Shown here in pieces: positions 15,865 through 26,037 of a stretch of 64,000 nucleotides of DNA. The translations under genes and the position numbers were made by a program. The notes under the pieces were generated by a model, which saw only the letters and a program-made list of their open reading frames with translations, was not told the origin of the DNA and did no database searches. The number at the start of each line of letters is the position of its first letter. Within the stretch, counting starts at the first letter, position 1. The stretch covers positions 186,001-250,000 of the forward strand of contig NZ_VORW01000005.1 of NCBI RefSeq assembly GCF_007997215.1. Reading direction: 5' to 3'. Source of the DNA: Algoriphagus aquimarinus (lineage in GTDB: Bacteria > Bacteroidota > Bacteroidia > Cytophagales > Cyclobacteriaceae).

Positions 15865-16907
15865 TGGAAACAAAAGAAAACATGGGAAATATCACTCCTA
15901 CGCGTTTTAAAATCACGCATATCCCCAGTTTGATGGTGGAAAGTTTCAAGCAGTGGAATGCTGCCGATCCATGGCGACTCAGTGCTGTTGTCGCTTATTA
16001 CGCAGTACTTTCTCTCCCCGCTCTAATGATCATTGTGATCAACACCGTAGGTGCAATCTGGGGGGTGGAAATTGTTACAGGTAAGCTAAATAATGAATTA
16101 TCCTCCGCTATGGGGCCAGAGACTGCGCAATTCATGATCGACATGGTTGAGCAAACTCAGAACAGTGATAAGTCCATGATAGCTTCTATCATAGGAATTG
16201 GGGTGTTGATTTTCGGTGCTTCAGGAGTATTCTTCCACCTCAAAATCTCCATCAATGCCATCTGGGGTATTAAGCAGACCGATGATGTCAAATGGTATTA
16301 CACCCTCTTTGATCGTGCACTCAGTTTTGGATTTGTGCTTGTACTGGGCTTCCTGCTATTCATTAGTTTCGTACTAACTGCCTTATTATCGTTTTTCAGT
16401 GATTTTATTAAAAGCATTTTGCCTGACTTCGTGGTTGTTTTTGCTTTTGTAGTGGATTTCGCTATTTCCTATGGCGTAATCGCTTTCCTTTTCGCATTAA
16501 TATTCAAATACTTGCCTGATGCTAAAATCAGATGGAAATCGGTTTGGGTTGGTGCTTTCCTTACCTCATTCCTCTTTACCATCTCTAAATTTTTACTCGG
16601 TATTTATTTTGGCGCAGCCGAGCCTGGGTCAACCTATGGAGCTGCAGGATCTGTTATCCTTGTGCTGCTTTGGGTTTCTTATTCCTGTCTGATCTTCTTT
16701 TATGGTGCAGAATTCACCAAAGTATTCTCTATCAGATATGGCTATGGTATCATTCCTAGGAATCACTATTCTAGGGTTAAAAAAAAAGAAGTAGTACTTA
16801 AGGGCGATTTTGTACCAGCTCCTGAAGACCCAATTCCTAAAGGTGAAGTAGATGATTTGAAGGAGGAAAAAGAACGTGAAAAGGATGATTCAAAGGAAGA
16901 CAAATAG
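15864..16907 (+). CDS. YihY/virulence factor BrkB family membrane protein
   Basis: A 347-residue inner-membrane protein with about six hydrophobic segments. The N-terminal AADPWRLSAVVAYYAVLSLPALMIIVIN and the C-terminal GSTYGAAGSVILVLLWVSYSCLIFFYGAEFTKV are the family signatures. The last 45 residues are highly charged (Lys/Glu/Asp), a soluble tail. Despite old names the family has no proven enzyme activity. Translation starts by overlap with the MscS stop codon; an alternative start at the Met eleven residues (codon 7 region, MGNITP) downstream is possible. The gene ends 34 bases from the convergent GH2 gene with no visible terminator between. Confidence 0.9.
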   Translation: METKENMGNITPTRFKITHIPSLMVESFKQWNAADPWRLSAVVAYYAVLSLPALMIIVINTVGAIWGVEIVTGKLNNELSSAMGPETAQFMIDMVEQTQNSDKSMIASIIGIGVLIFGASGVFFHLKISINAIWGIKQTDDVKWYYTLFDRALSFGFVLVLGFLLFISFVLTALLSFFSDFIKSILPDFVVVFAFVVDFAISYGVIAFLFALIFKYLPDAKIRWKSVWVGAFLTSFLFTISKFLLGIYFGAAEPGSTYGAAGSVILVLLWVSYSCLIFFYGAEFTKVFSIRYGYGIIPRNHYSRVKKKEVVLKGDFVPAPEDPIPKGEVDDLKEEKEREKDDSKEDK

Positions 16908-16941
16908 ATATAAATCCCAATTGTTTATTGCCTAGAAAGTA

Positions 16942-19731
16942 TCAATCAAATCTAAACCATAGAATCATGGATGAGGTTGGTTGTTCCCCTAATGCTTTTA
17001 CAGTCTCAGGTGCCATCATCTCTGATCCTAAGTGAAACTTGGTGCCGATAGCTGGTATTTTGTAAAGAAAACTCAGGTCTGATTGTGGCAAGACTGGCTT
17101 AGTCCCTGGAGTAGAATTCTCAGGCAACACTGGTTTAAACAAGCCTAAATACAAGTTTGGAGTTTCTGTTCTCACTTCTATTCTCCCATCTTCTGTTTCC
17201 AATAACAACGCATGAAAATTGGAGTGAAAGCCCTTGAATTCAGGATAAATCAGCTTTTCATAGCTATAGCCAGTCATGGTGTTGTTATAGTCTTTCTCCC
17301 AAAGCCCAAACTCTACTCCTTTCATTCTGTTTGCCCACACGCGGTAAGGACCATTTCCTATCCATTTGGCACTTAGCACTTTTTCCTCCGGAAATGAAAA
17401 TCCTATACCTAGCAAATCAATACTACTTTCAGGGACAGAAGCCTCCATCATTAATTCCCCAGTGGTGAATACAGTCCAAGTAAGCTTTTTAGGATAGGTG
17501 TCATAGGTTGACATGATCTGAATGGTGCCATCCTTCATCTGTTTCCAAGTCACCTTTTGAACAGATGCATTTACTCCTTCAGGATTTAAAGCTTGACTCA
17601 GATTAATTATACTTTTCCCAACCTTTACGAGTTGGAGATTGCCTCTTTCCTTTCCAAAAACAAAAAGAGTTTCCCCTACAGAAATATGAATATCAACGGA
17701 GGATTCCCGGACCGTGATATTCTGGCTCTCCAGTGCAGGTCTAGCTGAAAAGTAAGATGGATTTCCCTCCTTAGGTTTTCTAATTGCTTCAGACCAAGTA
17801 TAAAGTTCCTCTCCATTAATTCCGATTGCCGAAATTTTCAAAACATCTCCGTTACGCCAAGCAATAGGAAGACCTAGATCAACTTCGGTGGACTGGCCAG
17901 GCTTGACATTTGGCAGTGAAAAACTTCCAGAATACAGCTTCTCAGCATCATTCCAGCTGTCAATTTTTTCAACTGACCATTCGAGTATACTTGTGCTTAG
18001 ATCAGAATAGAGGTAATTATTGGTTACCTGCATTTTGCCATCAAACCCATCTGTGGGAATAAAAGCTCCGAGTTGAATGGGTGACCAAACTTCCTTGATC
18101 GTATAAAAACTTCCTTCCTTCTCACGATATGGACCCAAAATCCCATCAGGCGCATGATTTCCATCAGAATCTAGAATACCGCCTTTGTCATCTCTTATTA
18201 CTGCTTCATCAGAAAACACCCAAAGAAATCCACCTGCGAAAAGTGAGTTTTTGCTGTACTTTGTCCAGAAATCGTCTAAGCCTGCACCTAGTCCACCATC
18301 ATACATTCCATGCAGCAACTCAGTAGGCATAAAGATGTCGCCACTTTTATCCAATCTTCCTTCCGGCGAATCATAGGTAGGATAATGCTTGGTGTCAATA
18401 TTGTTTCTGTTTAACCATGGATAAATAATTGGCCGTTTTTGAATATCAAATTGGTGGAAAGCAAACTCATTCTTAAAATCCCAACCACCTTCGTTTCCAT
18501 GATCCCAAGCGATCACGGCAGGATGATTGGCATCTTTCAAGACTGTTTCCTGTATCAATTTTGGACCAATAACCGTGTCGTAGGCATCTTGCCAGCCAGT
18601 TACCTCATCTAAAACAAAAAGCCCAAGTGAATCTGCCAATTCTAAAAATCGTTCATCTGGATTATAATGTGACATGCGGACTGCATTCATATTCATTTCC
18701 TTCATCAGCACTATGTCCTCCAGAAGATTTGCCTCACTTAGTGCCCTTCCCGTGGTTGGGTAAAATGAATGCCTATTCACTCCCTTCAAAACTACCTTTA
18801 CGTCGTTGATATAAATCCCATCTTTCGGACGTACCTCGACGGTTCTAAAGCCAATTTTCTCCGTTTTCTGGTAGAGAATTTTCTTGTTTTGAAGGATCGA
18901 AAAATGGGCATTATATAAGTTGGGAGTTTCGGGATTCCAGGATTTTACTCCTTGAAAAACATGGCTTAGCCAGACAGAATCAGAGTCCACAGTTTGAGAG
19001 AATTCACCAAGGATTTCTCCTGATTTCTGCTCTATTAATTGAACATGAATTTCAGATGACCTAGGAATATCATTCAATGTAATGAGAGCTTCGAGCTCCC
19101 CATCTGACTTTGCATTCACAGCAATTCTTGTGAAATGATTTTCCGGTAAGATCTCAAGAAACACAGGTCTGAATATCCCTCCAAAAATCCAGAAATCGGC
19201 CTCTCTTTCTGCTTTGTTAACTGACTCATTTGAAGATCGTTTGTAAACTTTCACTTCAAGTAGATTTTTAGACCCAAAATCCAAAAAATCCGAAATATCA
19301 TAAGAGAATCTATAGAAGCCACCTTGATGTATTGGCCCCACAATTTCCCCATTTATTTTCACCTCAGTATCAGTCATAGCTCCATCAAAAACCAAGTTGA
19401 TCACTTGCTTTTTCCAAGCTGAAGGCGCTTCAAACTCGTGTTTGTAATACCCTATTTCATCAGCTACTTTTCGTTCAGGATTCTTATGATCATGCCCATA
19501 ATTGAAGTTGCCAAAACCTTGCATTTCCCAGTTCGAAGGAACCAATATTTTTGTCCACTGCTCTTGCTTTCTTCCATCAGAAACTTTGAAGTCCCAGTAA
19601 ACTTGAGAAGCAGCATCTACCCCGCTTAAGTAGACTCTTTTGTATTCATTTTGAGATTGTCCTTTGGCATTGGAAAAAAGTATGAGACAAAGGCCAAAAA
19701 TGGAAATTAAGCGACAAAGGTTTGAGGGCAT
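16942..19731 (-). CDS. Glycoside hydrolase family 2 protein
   Basis: A 929-residue secreted glycosidase (signal peptide 1-24, LILFSNAKGQ cleavage region). Domain order: jelly-roll sugar-binding domain about 28-200, immunoglobulin-like domain about 205-300, TIM barrel about 305-570, then two C-terminal beta domains, the last about 690-900. The likely acid/base is Glu414 in WDHGNEGGWD, and Glu471 in MPTELLHGM is a candidate nucleophile, a less usual context. Activity may be beta-galactosidase, beta-glucuronidase or a related exo-acting enzyme on algal or plant glycans; sequence alone cannot decide. It stands alone without SusC/SusD neighbours. Confidence 0.88.
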   Translation of the reverse strand: MPSNLCRLISIFGLCLILFSNAKGQSQNEYKRVYLSGVDAASQVYWDFKVSDGRKQEQWTKILVPSNWEMQGFGNFNYGHDHKNPERKVADEIGYYKHEFEAPSAWKKQVINLVFDGAMTDTEVKINGEIVGPIHQGGFYRFSYDISDFLDFGSKNLLEVKVYKRSSNESVNKAEREADFWIFGGIFRPVFLEILPENHFTRIAVNAKSDGELEALITLNDIPRSSEIHVQLIEQKSGEILGEFSQTVDSDSVWLSHVFQGVKSWNPETPNLYNAHFSILQNKKILYQKTEKIGFRTVEVRPKDGIYINDVKVVLKGVNRHSFYPTTGRALSEANLLEDIVLMKEMNMNAVRMSHYNPDERFLELADSLGLFVLDEVTGWQDAYDTVIGPKLIQETVLKDANHPAVIAWDHGNEGGWDFKNEFAFHQFDIQKRPIIYPWLNRNNIDTKHYPTYDSPEGRLDKSGDIFMPTELLHGMYDGGLGAGLDDFWTKYSKNSLFAGGFLWVFSDEAVIRDDKGGILDSDGNHAPDGILGPYREKEGSFYTIKEVWSPIQLGAFIPTDGFDGKMQVTNNYLYSDLSTSILEWSVEKIDSWNDAEKLYSGSFSLPNVKPGQSTEVDLGLPIAWRNGDVLKISAIGINGEELYTWSEAIRKPKEGNPSYFSARPALESQNITVRESSVDIHISVGETLFVFGKERGNLQLVKVGKSIINLSQALNPEGVNASVQKVTWKQMKDGTIQIMSTYDTYPKKLTWTVFTTGELMMEASVPESSIDLLGIGFSFPEEKVLSAKWIGNGPYRVWANRMKGVEFGLWEKDYNNTMTGYSYEKLIYPEFKGFHSNFHALLLETEDGRIEVRTETPNLYLGLFKPVLPENSTPGTKPVLPQSDLSFLYKIPAIGTKFHLGSEMMAPETVKALGEQPTSSMILWFRFD

Positions 19732-19917
19732 GTAGGATGTTTTCTTGAAAATTGAAATTAGGCTAATCCCTTCGATTTAAAAATAGCTATAAATGATTTA
19801 TACCAGGGTCAATTATTTCCTTTGAAAAAATATCGCGCATACTCAAGATGATTTTATACTTGGGAATGGCATATTTTATGTTTTTCTATATCTTAGACAA
19901 CAAACAATTTTTAAAAT

Positions 19918-21648
19918 ATGACAACCATAGACCCTAGCATCTTAGCCAAAGCAGATTCTTGGCTTAGTGGCAATATCGATGAAGATTCGAAAGCCCAAAT
20001 CCGCAGCCTTATTGATCAAAACCCCTCTGAGCTCACGGATTCTTTCTACCAAGATTTAGAATTCGGTACGGGCGGCCTAAGAGGTCTGATGGGTGTAGGC
20101 ACCAATCGAATGAATGTCTATACCATCGGTATGGCAACCCAGGGATTGGCAAACTACCTACTGAAGTGCTTTCCTGAAGAAACTATCCGTGTGGCGATTA
20201 CACACGATAGTAGGATTAACAATACCCTTTTCGCTACGACCACCGCAAACGTGTTGACTGCAAACGGGATTCACGTGTTGTACTTTAAGGAAATGCGCCC
20301 TACTCCTATGCTTTCCTTTGCTGTAAGACACTTTAACTGCAAAAGCGGTGTAATGATCACCGCTTCGCATAATCCTAAGGAATACAATGGCTACAAGGCT
20401 TATTGGGATGATGGAGCGCAGGTAGTCGCTCCGCACGATAAGAATATCATCGATGAGGTGAAGAAAATCACTTCGTTTGATGATGTGAACTGGGATAAGA
20501 ATGATTCCCTTTTCCAATATATAGAAGAGGACTTCGACGAGATTTACCTGAAACTTGTCAAAGGTCTGAGCTTGGCTCCAGATGCTATCAGGGCTCAAAA
20601 GGATATGCCGATTGTATTTTCTCCGATTCATGGAGCCTCCGGCAAAATGGTTCCTGCTGCCATAAAAGCATTTGGCTTTGATAATGTGCATGTGGTAAAA
20701 GAGCAGGCTGAGCCAGATGGTAATTTCCCAACTGTCATTTATCCTAATCCTGAAGAAGCTGAGGCTTTGACGCTTTCTTTGAAACTTGGAAAAGAAGTTG
20801 GTGCTGAATTGGTTTTAGCTTGTGATCCGGATGGTGACCGTTATGCCGCCGCTGTTCCTAATGCTTCAGGTGAATTTGAATTATTGAATGGTAATCAAAC
20901 AGGTACTTTGCTCACCTACTACCTATTGAGTCAATGGAAAAAAGCTGGCAAACTTGATGGCAATCAATTCATGGTCAACACCATTGTAACCACCGAGTTA
21001 ATCGATAGAATCTGTGAAGGATTTGGCGTAAAATGCTTCTCAGTATTGACTGGATTCAAAAATATCGCTGCCATCATCAAGGATCTTGAAGGCAAAGAAA
21101 CCTTCATCGGTGGTGGTGAAGAATCTTATGGCTACCTCATTGGAGATTTTGTCCGTGACAAAGACGGTGTGAGTGCCTGTGCCATGGTAGCTGAGCTGAT
21201 CGCTTATTACAAAACTCAAGGCAAAACAGTTTTTGATGTGCTTGCTGAGATATATAATCAGTTCGGATTCTATAAGGAGTCGCTTATTTCTGTCACCAAA
21301 AAAGGAAAAGACGGTGCTGAGCAAATCCAGGCTTTAATGACTGATTTCCGTCACCATCCACCTGCTGAGATGAATGGAATTAAAGTAGCCAAAATCGTGG
21401 ATGTAAAAGAAAGCACAGTTACAGACGTGAAGTCAGGAAAATCAGAGAAGCTGGATATGGACAAATCCAACGTGATGCAGTTCTATCTTGCTGACGGAAG
21501 TAAGATCTCTGCTAGACCTTCAGGCACTGAGCCAAAAATCAAGTATTATTTCTCAGTAAACGCGCCGCTAGCTAATACTGCGGACTATAGAAAAGTGGAA
21601 GGGGAACTTGTAGAAAGACTAGAAGGTTTGAAGCAATATTTCAGCTAA
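19918..21648 (+). CDS. Phosphohexomutase (phosphoglucomutase/phosphomannomutase family)
   Basis: A 576-residue cytoplasmic alpha-D-phosphohexomutase interconverting hexose 1- and 6-phosphates. The phosphoserine is Ser150 in GVMITASHNPKEYNGYK; the magnesium loop is DPDGDRYA near 300; the sugar-binding loop is GGGEESYGY; and the phosphate-binding loop is RPSGTEPKIKYYF near the C-terminus. Length and motifs match the long PgcA-like subgroup (phosphoglucomutase or phosphopentomutase). Monocistronic with a strong terminator. With galE in this window it can feed UDP-sugar synthesis. Confidence 0.95.
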   Translation: MTTIDPSILAKADSWLSGNIDEDSKAQIRSLIDQNPSELTDSFYQDLEFGTGGLRGLMGVGTNRMNVYTIGMATQGLANYLLKCFPEETIRVAITHDSRINNTLFATTTANVLTANGIHVLYFKEMRPTPMLSFAVRHFNCKSGVMITASHNPKEYNGYKAYWDDGAQVVAPHDKNIIDEVKKITSFDDVNWDKNDSLFQYIEEDFDEIYLKLVKGLSLAPDAIRAQKDMPIVFSPIHGASGKMVPAAIKAFGFDNVHVVKEQAEPDGNFPTVIYPNPEEAEALTLSLKLGKEVGAELVLACDPDGDRYAAAVPNASGEFELLNGNQTGTLLTYYLLSQWKKAGKLDGNQFMVNTIVTTELIDRICEGFGVKCFSVLTGFKNIAAIIKDLEGKETFIGGGEESYGYLIGDFVRDKDGVSACAMVAELIAYYKTQGKTVFDVLAEIYNQFGFYKESLISVTKKGKDGAEQIQALMTDFRHHPPAEMNGIKVAKIVDVKESTVTDVKSGKSEKLDMDKSNVMQFYLADGSKISARPSGTEPKIKYYFSVNAPLANTADYRKVEGELVERLEGLKQYFS

Positions 21649-21670
21649 AAGTCAAATTATCAGATAATGA

Positions 21671-21699
21671 AAGCACTGAGCAATCAGTGCTTTTTTTTT
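21671..21699 (+). terminator. Intrinsic terminator after the phosphohexomutase gene
   Basis: A 9-bp stem (21671-21679 with 21684-21692) with a GCAA tetraloop is followed by an uninterrupted T run to 21699. Confidence 0.92.
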
Positions 21700-21821
21700 A
21701 TTTCAGAGAATCTGGGGATATCCAAAAACCATGATATGTTGGGATGTTTATACGAAATCTGTAACAAACTAATTATTAACTATATCTTGTATTATAGTAA
21801 AATCGAAACATTCAGTCTGCC

Positions 21822-22886
21822 ATGAAATATTCCAAATTGATTTTTCTTTTTTTATGTGTTTCACTATTTCAGAATTGTAACCAAAAGAATGAGGTCGAAG
21901 AAACGGATGGTATGCAGACAATATCAATTAATAAGGATTTTTTGCTTAGTGAAGTAAATGAATTAAAGTTTAAAGCAATAGATACGATAGATTTAGAAGG
22001 TCCAGGAAATCCCCCACTTACCGCAATCCAAGATGTTGCTTTAGGTAAGGAATTTATTTTTCTATTGGATAGAAAACATGGCTTATTAAAATTTGATTAC
22101 GAAGGAAACTATATTCAGGCTATTGGCAATAAAGGAGAAGGTCCAGATGAATATAGTATCCCCACAGCAATTTATCTGAATGATAAAGAGAACATAGCTC
22201 TGATATCAGATTGGGAAAAAATGGTAGTGAATTCCTATGATGTAGAAGGTAGCTTTATTGCTTCAAGTAAAAAATTACCAGGACGCCCAATTTCTTTCTA
22301 TAAGGAAAATGATAAGATATTAGTAATTCAAGAAGGTATTGAATCTTATGGAAAGGGTGCTCAAACGGTATTGGTAAGCTCAATAGAGCCAACTACCCTG
22401 GAATTCAAATCACAGGAAAGCCCATTGTATAGCTTTACTTCAAAATTCTACCGAATCCACGCTTTCCTAAGACCTTTTGGGGAACTAAATGATACCTCTC
22501 TCTTTTACTTTCCCCGTGTTCGTTTCGAGGGCATGACTGATCAGAAGGATACAATCTACCGAATGGAAGAAGATCACTTGGTTCCAGAATATCTACTTGA
22601 CTTCACTGATTTTGGAAACTCAGATACCTTACGAATTGATTTTGCAGAAATAAATGATGGTAATGCAAGCATATTCTTAAATTATAAAAAAGAGTCCTAT
22701 AACCTGATTATTGATTTAGAGAACAGAATTCCAAAATCCAGTATGCAACTACCTAGTGAAAGTTACTCGCTTGAAGTATTTCCAAAACATCTAAATAAGG
22801 ATACCTATTATTCTATCATTAGAAATTTGAAAGGTGCTGAAGAGAAAAATCCTAAAATAGTAATGTATGCTTTAAAAAAAGAGTAG
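21822..22886 (+). CDS. 6-bladed beta-propeller lipoprotein
   Basis: A 354-residue lipoprotein: Lys-containing start, hydrophobic core and Cys19 in SLFQNCNQK. The repeated blades show the family pattern, for instance FDYEGNYIQAIGNKGEGPDEY, where an aromatic residue, Gly and a GEGPDEY turn recur in this Bacteroidota family. Such proteins face the periplasm or surface and are often near carbohydrate genes, but no ligand is known. AT-rich relative to neighbours and monocistronic. It is a distant structural relative of the DUF4221 protein at 52645-53805. Confidence 0.8.
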   Translation: MKYSKLIFLFLCVSLFQNCNQKNEVEETDGMQTISINKDFLLSEVNELKFKAIDTIDLEGPGNPPLTAIQDVALGKEFIFLLDRKHGLLKFDYEGNYIQAIGNKGEGPDEYSIPTAIYLNDKENIALISDWEKMVVNSYDVEGSFIASSKKLPGRPISFYKENDKILVIQEGIESYGKGAQTVLVSSIEPTTLEFKSQESPLYSFTSKFYRIHAFLRPFGELNDTSLFYFPRVRFEGMTDQKDTIYRMEEDHLVPEYLLDFTDFGNSDTLRIDFAEINDGNASIFLNYKKESYNLIIDLENRIPKSSMQLPSESYSLEVFPKHLNKDTYYSIIRNLKGAEEKNPKIVMYALKKE

Positions 22887-22935
22887 AGCAGGCTCGTAAA
22901 ATTAATTGGGGAATAGATAATTCATTGAAGCCCAA

Positions 22936-23901
22936 TCATTTTTTTACCCAAAGCACATCAGCAAAATATCCTTCGGAATCCATAAAGTTTTCCTTTACTT
23001 CAAAACCTCCTAATGATGCTAAATGGCTGATTTCGGACAAGCTATATTTCTTGGAAATTTCAGTGAAAATCGACTCAAATGCCTCAAATTCGAAGCTTTG
23101 ATTTAATGCGCCGATAGTTACCACCTGTGATTTTTGAGAAACCAAATAGCTTCTACATTCCCCACTTACAGGATCATAAGTAGGCCAATGCGTAAATGAA
23201 TCGCGATCAAAATCAGCATCTAACTCACTATTGATTCTATCCAGCAAATTCATATTGAACTCGCGCGTCACCCCCTGCTTGTCATGGTAGGCATTTAAGA
23301 TAATCTGTGGATTCTTTTTTAAATCGAAGCCCAGCAAAACCAAGTCTCCTTTTTTAGTACCCACCCTCAGATGATCAATTATATTCTTGGCTTCATCCAT
23401 ACCGAAATTCCCAAGATTGGCACCTAAAAATAAAATCAGATTAGGCTTACCATTTTCCCAAACTTGCTTCTTCAGTGAATCTCTATAGGTATCCTGAATA
23501 GGATTTACGTTCAACGCTGGAAATTCAGTTGCTAAACTTTCTTCCAATTCTTCCAAAACTGAACCGGAAAAATCCACTGGATAGTAAGTGAATTCCACGT
23601 TCATTTCAGTAAGATATCTCAGTAAGATTTTGGTTTTCATCCCATCACCAGCTCCTAGTTCCACCAAATTAAAAGGCTTATCCAAGGCAATAATTTCTGT
23701 TAGAATTTGCTTGTGTTGGCCTTCTAAAACCTCATATTCTTTCCTCGTGAGATAATACTCTGGCAAAGCCATGATCTGCTGAAACAGCTTATCGCCTTTG
23801 GCATCATAGAAGTATTTAGATGGTAAAGTTTTCGGAGTTGAATTAAGTCCAAGCATGACATCTTGGGCAAAAGTCCCGAAATCCGTATTTTTTGCGTTCA
23901 T
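22936..23901 (-). CDS. egtD: L-histidine N-alpha-methyltransferase EgtD
   Basis: A 321-residue SAM-dependent methyltransferase that trimethylates histidine to hercynine, the first step of ergothioneine synthesis. The N-terminal LPSKYFYDAKGDKLFQQIMALPEYYLTRKEYEVL is the EgtD signature, followed by the SAM-binding NLVELGAGDGMKTKILL and the FLGANLGNF segment. Begins three bases after the egtB stop codon, so egtB-egtD is one transcript. Glutamyl-cysteine processing genes (egtC/egtE) are not visible nearby. Confidence 0.93.
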   Translation of the reverse strand: MNAKNTDFGTFAQDVMLGLNSTPKTLPSKYFYDAKGDKLFQQIMALPEYYLTRKEYEVLEGQHKQILTEIIALDKPFNLVELGAGDGMKTKILLRYLTEMNVEFTYYPVDFSGSVLEELEESLATEFPALNVNPIQDTYRDSLKKQVWENGKPNLILFLGANLGNFGMDEAKNIIDHLRVGTKKGDLVLLGFDLKKNPQIILNAYHDKQGVTREFNMNLLDRINSELDADFDRDSFTHWPTYDPVSGECRSYLVSQKSQVVTIGALNQSFEFEAFESIFTEISKKYSLSEISHLASLGGFEVKENFMDSEGYFADVLWVKK

Positions 23902-23904
23902 AAA

Positions 23905-25050
23905 TTAAAGTGATTTGGCAAGGCGAATGCCCATGAATTGCCATCTGTATTTTGGATGAAAAAAGTTCCTGTAAGTAGGTCTTGAGTGACCATCAGAAGT
24001 TGCGACTGAAGCACCGCGCAACACCATTTGATTAATCATAAATTTCCCATTGTACTCTCCTATTGCTCCTGGAGCTACTTTAAAGCCTGGGTAAGCCAAA
24101 TAAGCTGAATTTGTCCACTCCCATCTTTTTCCCCAGTTAAATTGGTTTTGGGCCACTTCCCACTCAAATTCTGTCGGAAGTCTCACGCCTTTCCAACTTG
24201 CAAAAGCAGATGCTTCATAGAAATTCACATGTGCCACAGCTGCATCAAGATCAATTGGTTTTAATCCATCCAAAGTGTAATAAAACCAAGCTCCGTCTTG
24301 CTTCTCCCAATACAGTGGCGCTTTAACTTCCAATTCCTTGCTCCAAGCCCAGCCTTCATCATGCCAATAGGTTGGATTCTCATACCCACCAGCTTTCATG
24401 AATTCCAAATACTCTTGATTAGTAACCAAAGCTGTTGAAATCGCAAAGTCATTGATATAAACCTTGTGCTGATTTAGCTCATTATCGTAGCAGAAATCAT
24501 TGCCCGTATACCCAATTTCATAGACTCCAGAGTCAATTGAAACCCATTTTGACTTAGGTTCAGAGTCATATTCCTGTATATCCATGACACTTGGATTCAG
24601 TGGGTTAAACCAGAGACTGAATTTCAAATCTGTAATCAATAATTCCTGATGCTGTTGCTCATGATTCAGACCCAGCGTTACCAACTCGTTCAATTCAGGA
24701 TTATTCTTCTGAATAAACTTCAGCATCGCTTCGTCCACGTAAGCACGATAGGTTTTCACTTCATCCACTGAAGGACGAGTCATCAAACCACGCTGATTTC
24801 TTGCAGTTCTCGCGCCGAGTGAATTATAATAGGAATTAAACAGAAAGTTAAACTGGGGATGTTTTACCACATATCTGGGGTCGTTTGGCACCAAAATAAA
24901 CTGCTCAAAAAACCAAGTGGTATGCGCCAAATGCCATTTAGGAGGGCTAACTTCTTCTGAGGCTTGTAGGCTAAAATCTTCCGTAATTAAATGGCTACAC
25001 AGGTTTAAAGAGTGATTTCTTACGCTTTGAAAAGCTTCTGATAAATTCAT
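23905..25050 (-). CDS. egtB: Ergothioneine biosynthesis protein EgtB
   Basis: A 381-residue non-haem iron sulfoxide synthase that joins hercynine to a cysteine-containing thiol using oxygen. The N-terminal DinB-like helical part supplies His43 (HLAHTTWFFEQ) and the HEQQHQE motif at 130-136, whose His130 and His134 complete the three-His iron site seen in characterised EgtB. The C-terminal FGE-like fold has GVRLPTEFEWEVAQ and LRGASVATSDGHSRPTYRNFF. First gene of the egtBD operon. Thiol donor (gamma-glutamylcysteine or cysteine) cannot be told. Confidence 0.94.
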   Translation of the reverse strand: MNLSEAFQSVRNHSLNLCSHLITEDFSLQASEEVSPPKWHLAHTTWFFEQFILVPNDPRYVVKHPQFNFLFNSYYNSLGARTARNQRGLMTRPSVDEVKTYRAYVDEAMLKFIQKNNPELNELVTLGLNHEQQHQELLITDLKFSLWFNPLNPSVMDIQEYDSEPKSKWVSIDSGVYEIGYTGNDFCYDNELNQHKVYINDFAISTALVTNQEYLEFMKAGGYENPTYWHDEGWAWSKELEVKAPLYWEKQDGAWFYYTLDGLKPIDLDAAVAHVNFYEASAFASWKGVRLPTEFEWEVAQNQFNWGKRWEWTNSAYLAYPGFKVAPGAIGEYNGKFMINQMVLRGASVATSDGHSRPTYRNFFHPKYRWQFMGIRLAKSL

Positions 25051-25092
25051 ATTCGTCTGATAATTAACTTAAAAGATGAAAGGTTTTTTATT

Positions 25093-26037
25093 TTACTCCT
25101 TGCCAATATGTACCAACGCGTCACCAGCATTAATCACCGGATTATTATTCATTCCGATGATATGGCCATTTGTTGGAGATTTCACAGGTATTTTGATTTG
25201 TCCATAAGGATCCGAAATTCGTGCCAAGATCTGTCCTTTTTTAACAGACTCGCCTACTTTCACACTGGAGTTGAAAATCCCTGAAGCCCTTGCTCGCACC
25301 CAGTTACTTTCCTTTAGAAAAATACACTCTTGTGCCGGCGGTGCATCTGCCAGCATACCAAGGCTGGCTAGCATACGCTTGGTACCATTCACTCCTTCTT
25401 CTATCCCATATTCATCAAGGCGCATAGATTCGCCGCCCTCAAACACCATAATGTGCTTTCTTGCTTTGTAAGCTTCCTTTCGAAAAGACTTCTCTATGTA
25501 TTTTGAATTGACCACATAGTGTGTTCCGAAGGCTTTTGCCAGCTCTACAGCTACCTTATCTTTATAATCCACCCTAACTTGCGGGAAGTTACTAAGCATA
25601 CGTCCGCCAGTATGGAAGTCAATTCCATAATCTATCTGGGGGATGATTTCATTGCTAAGGATAAATGCAATACTTGCTGCCAGTGATCCTTTTTTGCTAC
25701 CAGGAAAACTACGGTTCAGATCTCTCCCATCAGGAAAGGTTCGACTGTTTGAAAGAAAACCATAAATGTTCACCAGTGGGATAAATATCAAGGTGCCTTT
25801 GAGGAGTTGAAGCCCTTCATCAACTTCCTCCAAAAGTCGCTTTGCTGTCACTACACCATTTATCTCATCTCCATGAACACCGCCACTGATCAATACTACT
25901 GGTCCATCCTCCTTGGAGGACCGGATAAAAATAGGCAGATCAATTAAGGTGTGGGTTGGAAGCTTGGCGATAGCAATTTCTATATTCATCGACTGGCCGG
26001 GTCTGATCCGTACACCATTTATGACCAATTCTTTCAT
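25093..26037 (-). CDS. Succinylglutamate desuccinylase/aspartoacylase family protein
   Basis: A 314-residue M14-type zinc hydrolase acting on N-acyl amino acids or similar amides. Zinc ligands His55 and Glu58 are in GGVHGDEING, and His142 in IDFHTGG. The segment DGRDLNRSFPGS supplies the substrate Arg/Asn. The last 75 residues are a lipoyl/biotinyl-like beta-hammerhead domain (VGESVKKGQILARISDPYG), typical of the larger subgroup. It lies 42 bases upstream of egtB on the same strand; a link to ergothioneine is not supported by known pathways. Confidence 0.88.
   Translation of the reverse strand: MKELVINGVRIRPGQSMNIEIAIAKLPTHTLIDLPIFIRSSKEDGPVVLISGGVHGDEINGVVTAKRLLEEVDEGLQLLKGTLIFIPLVNIYGFLSNSRTFPDGRDLNRSFPGSKKGSLAASIAFILSNEIIPQIDYGIDFHTGGRMLSNFPQVRVDYKDKVAVELAKAFGTHYVVNSKYIEKSFRKEAYKARKHIMVFEGGESMRLDEYGIEEGVNGTKRMLASLGMLADAPPAQECIFLKESNWVRARASGIFNSSVKVGESVKKGQILARISDPYGQIKIPVKSPTNGHIIGMNNNPVINAGDALVHIGKE

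Noticed and set aside
20158..20691. 177-codon leftward open frame inside the phosphohexomutase gene
   Set aside because: Antisense shadow of a strongly conserved gene whose motifs are all intact on the other strand.
22905..22936. Possible terminator between the propeller lipoprotein gene and egtD
   Set aside because: Only a 6-bp stem with a 20-base loop; too weak to call although a T run follows.
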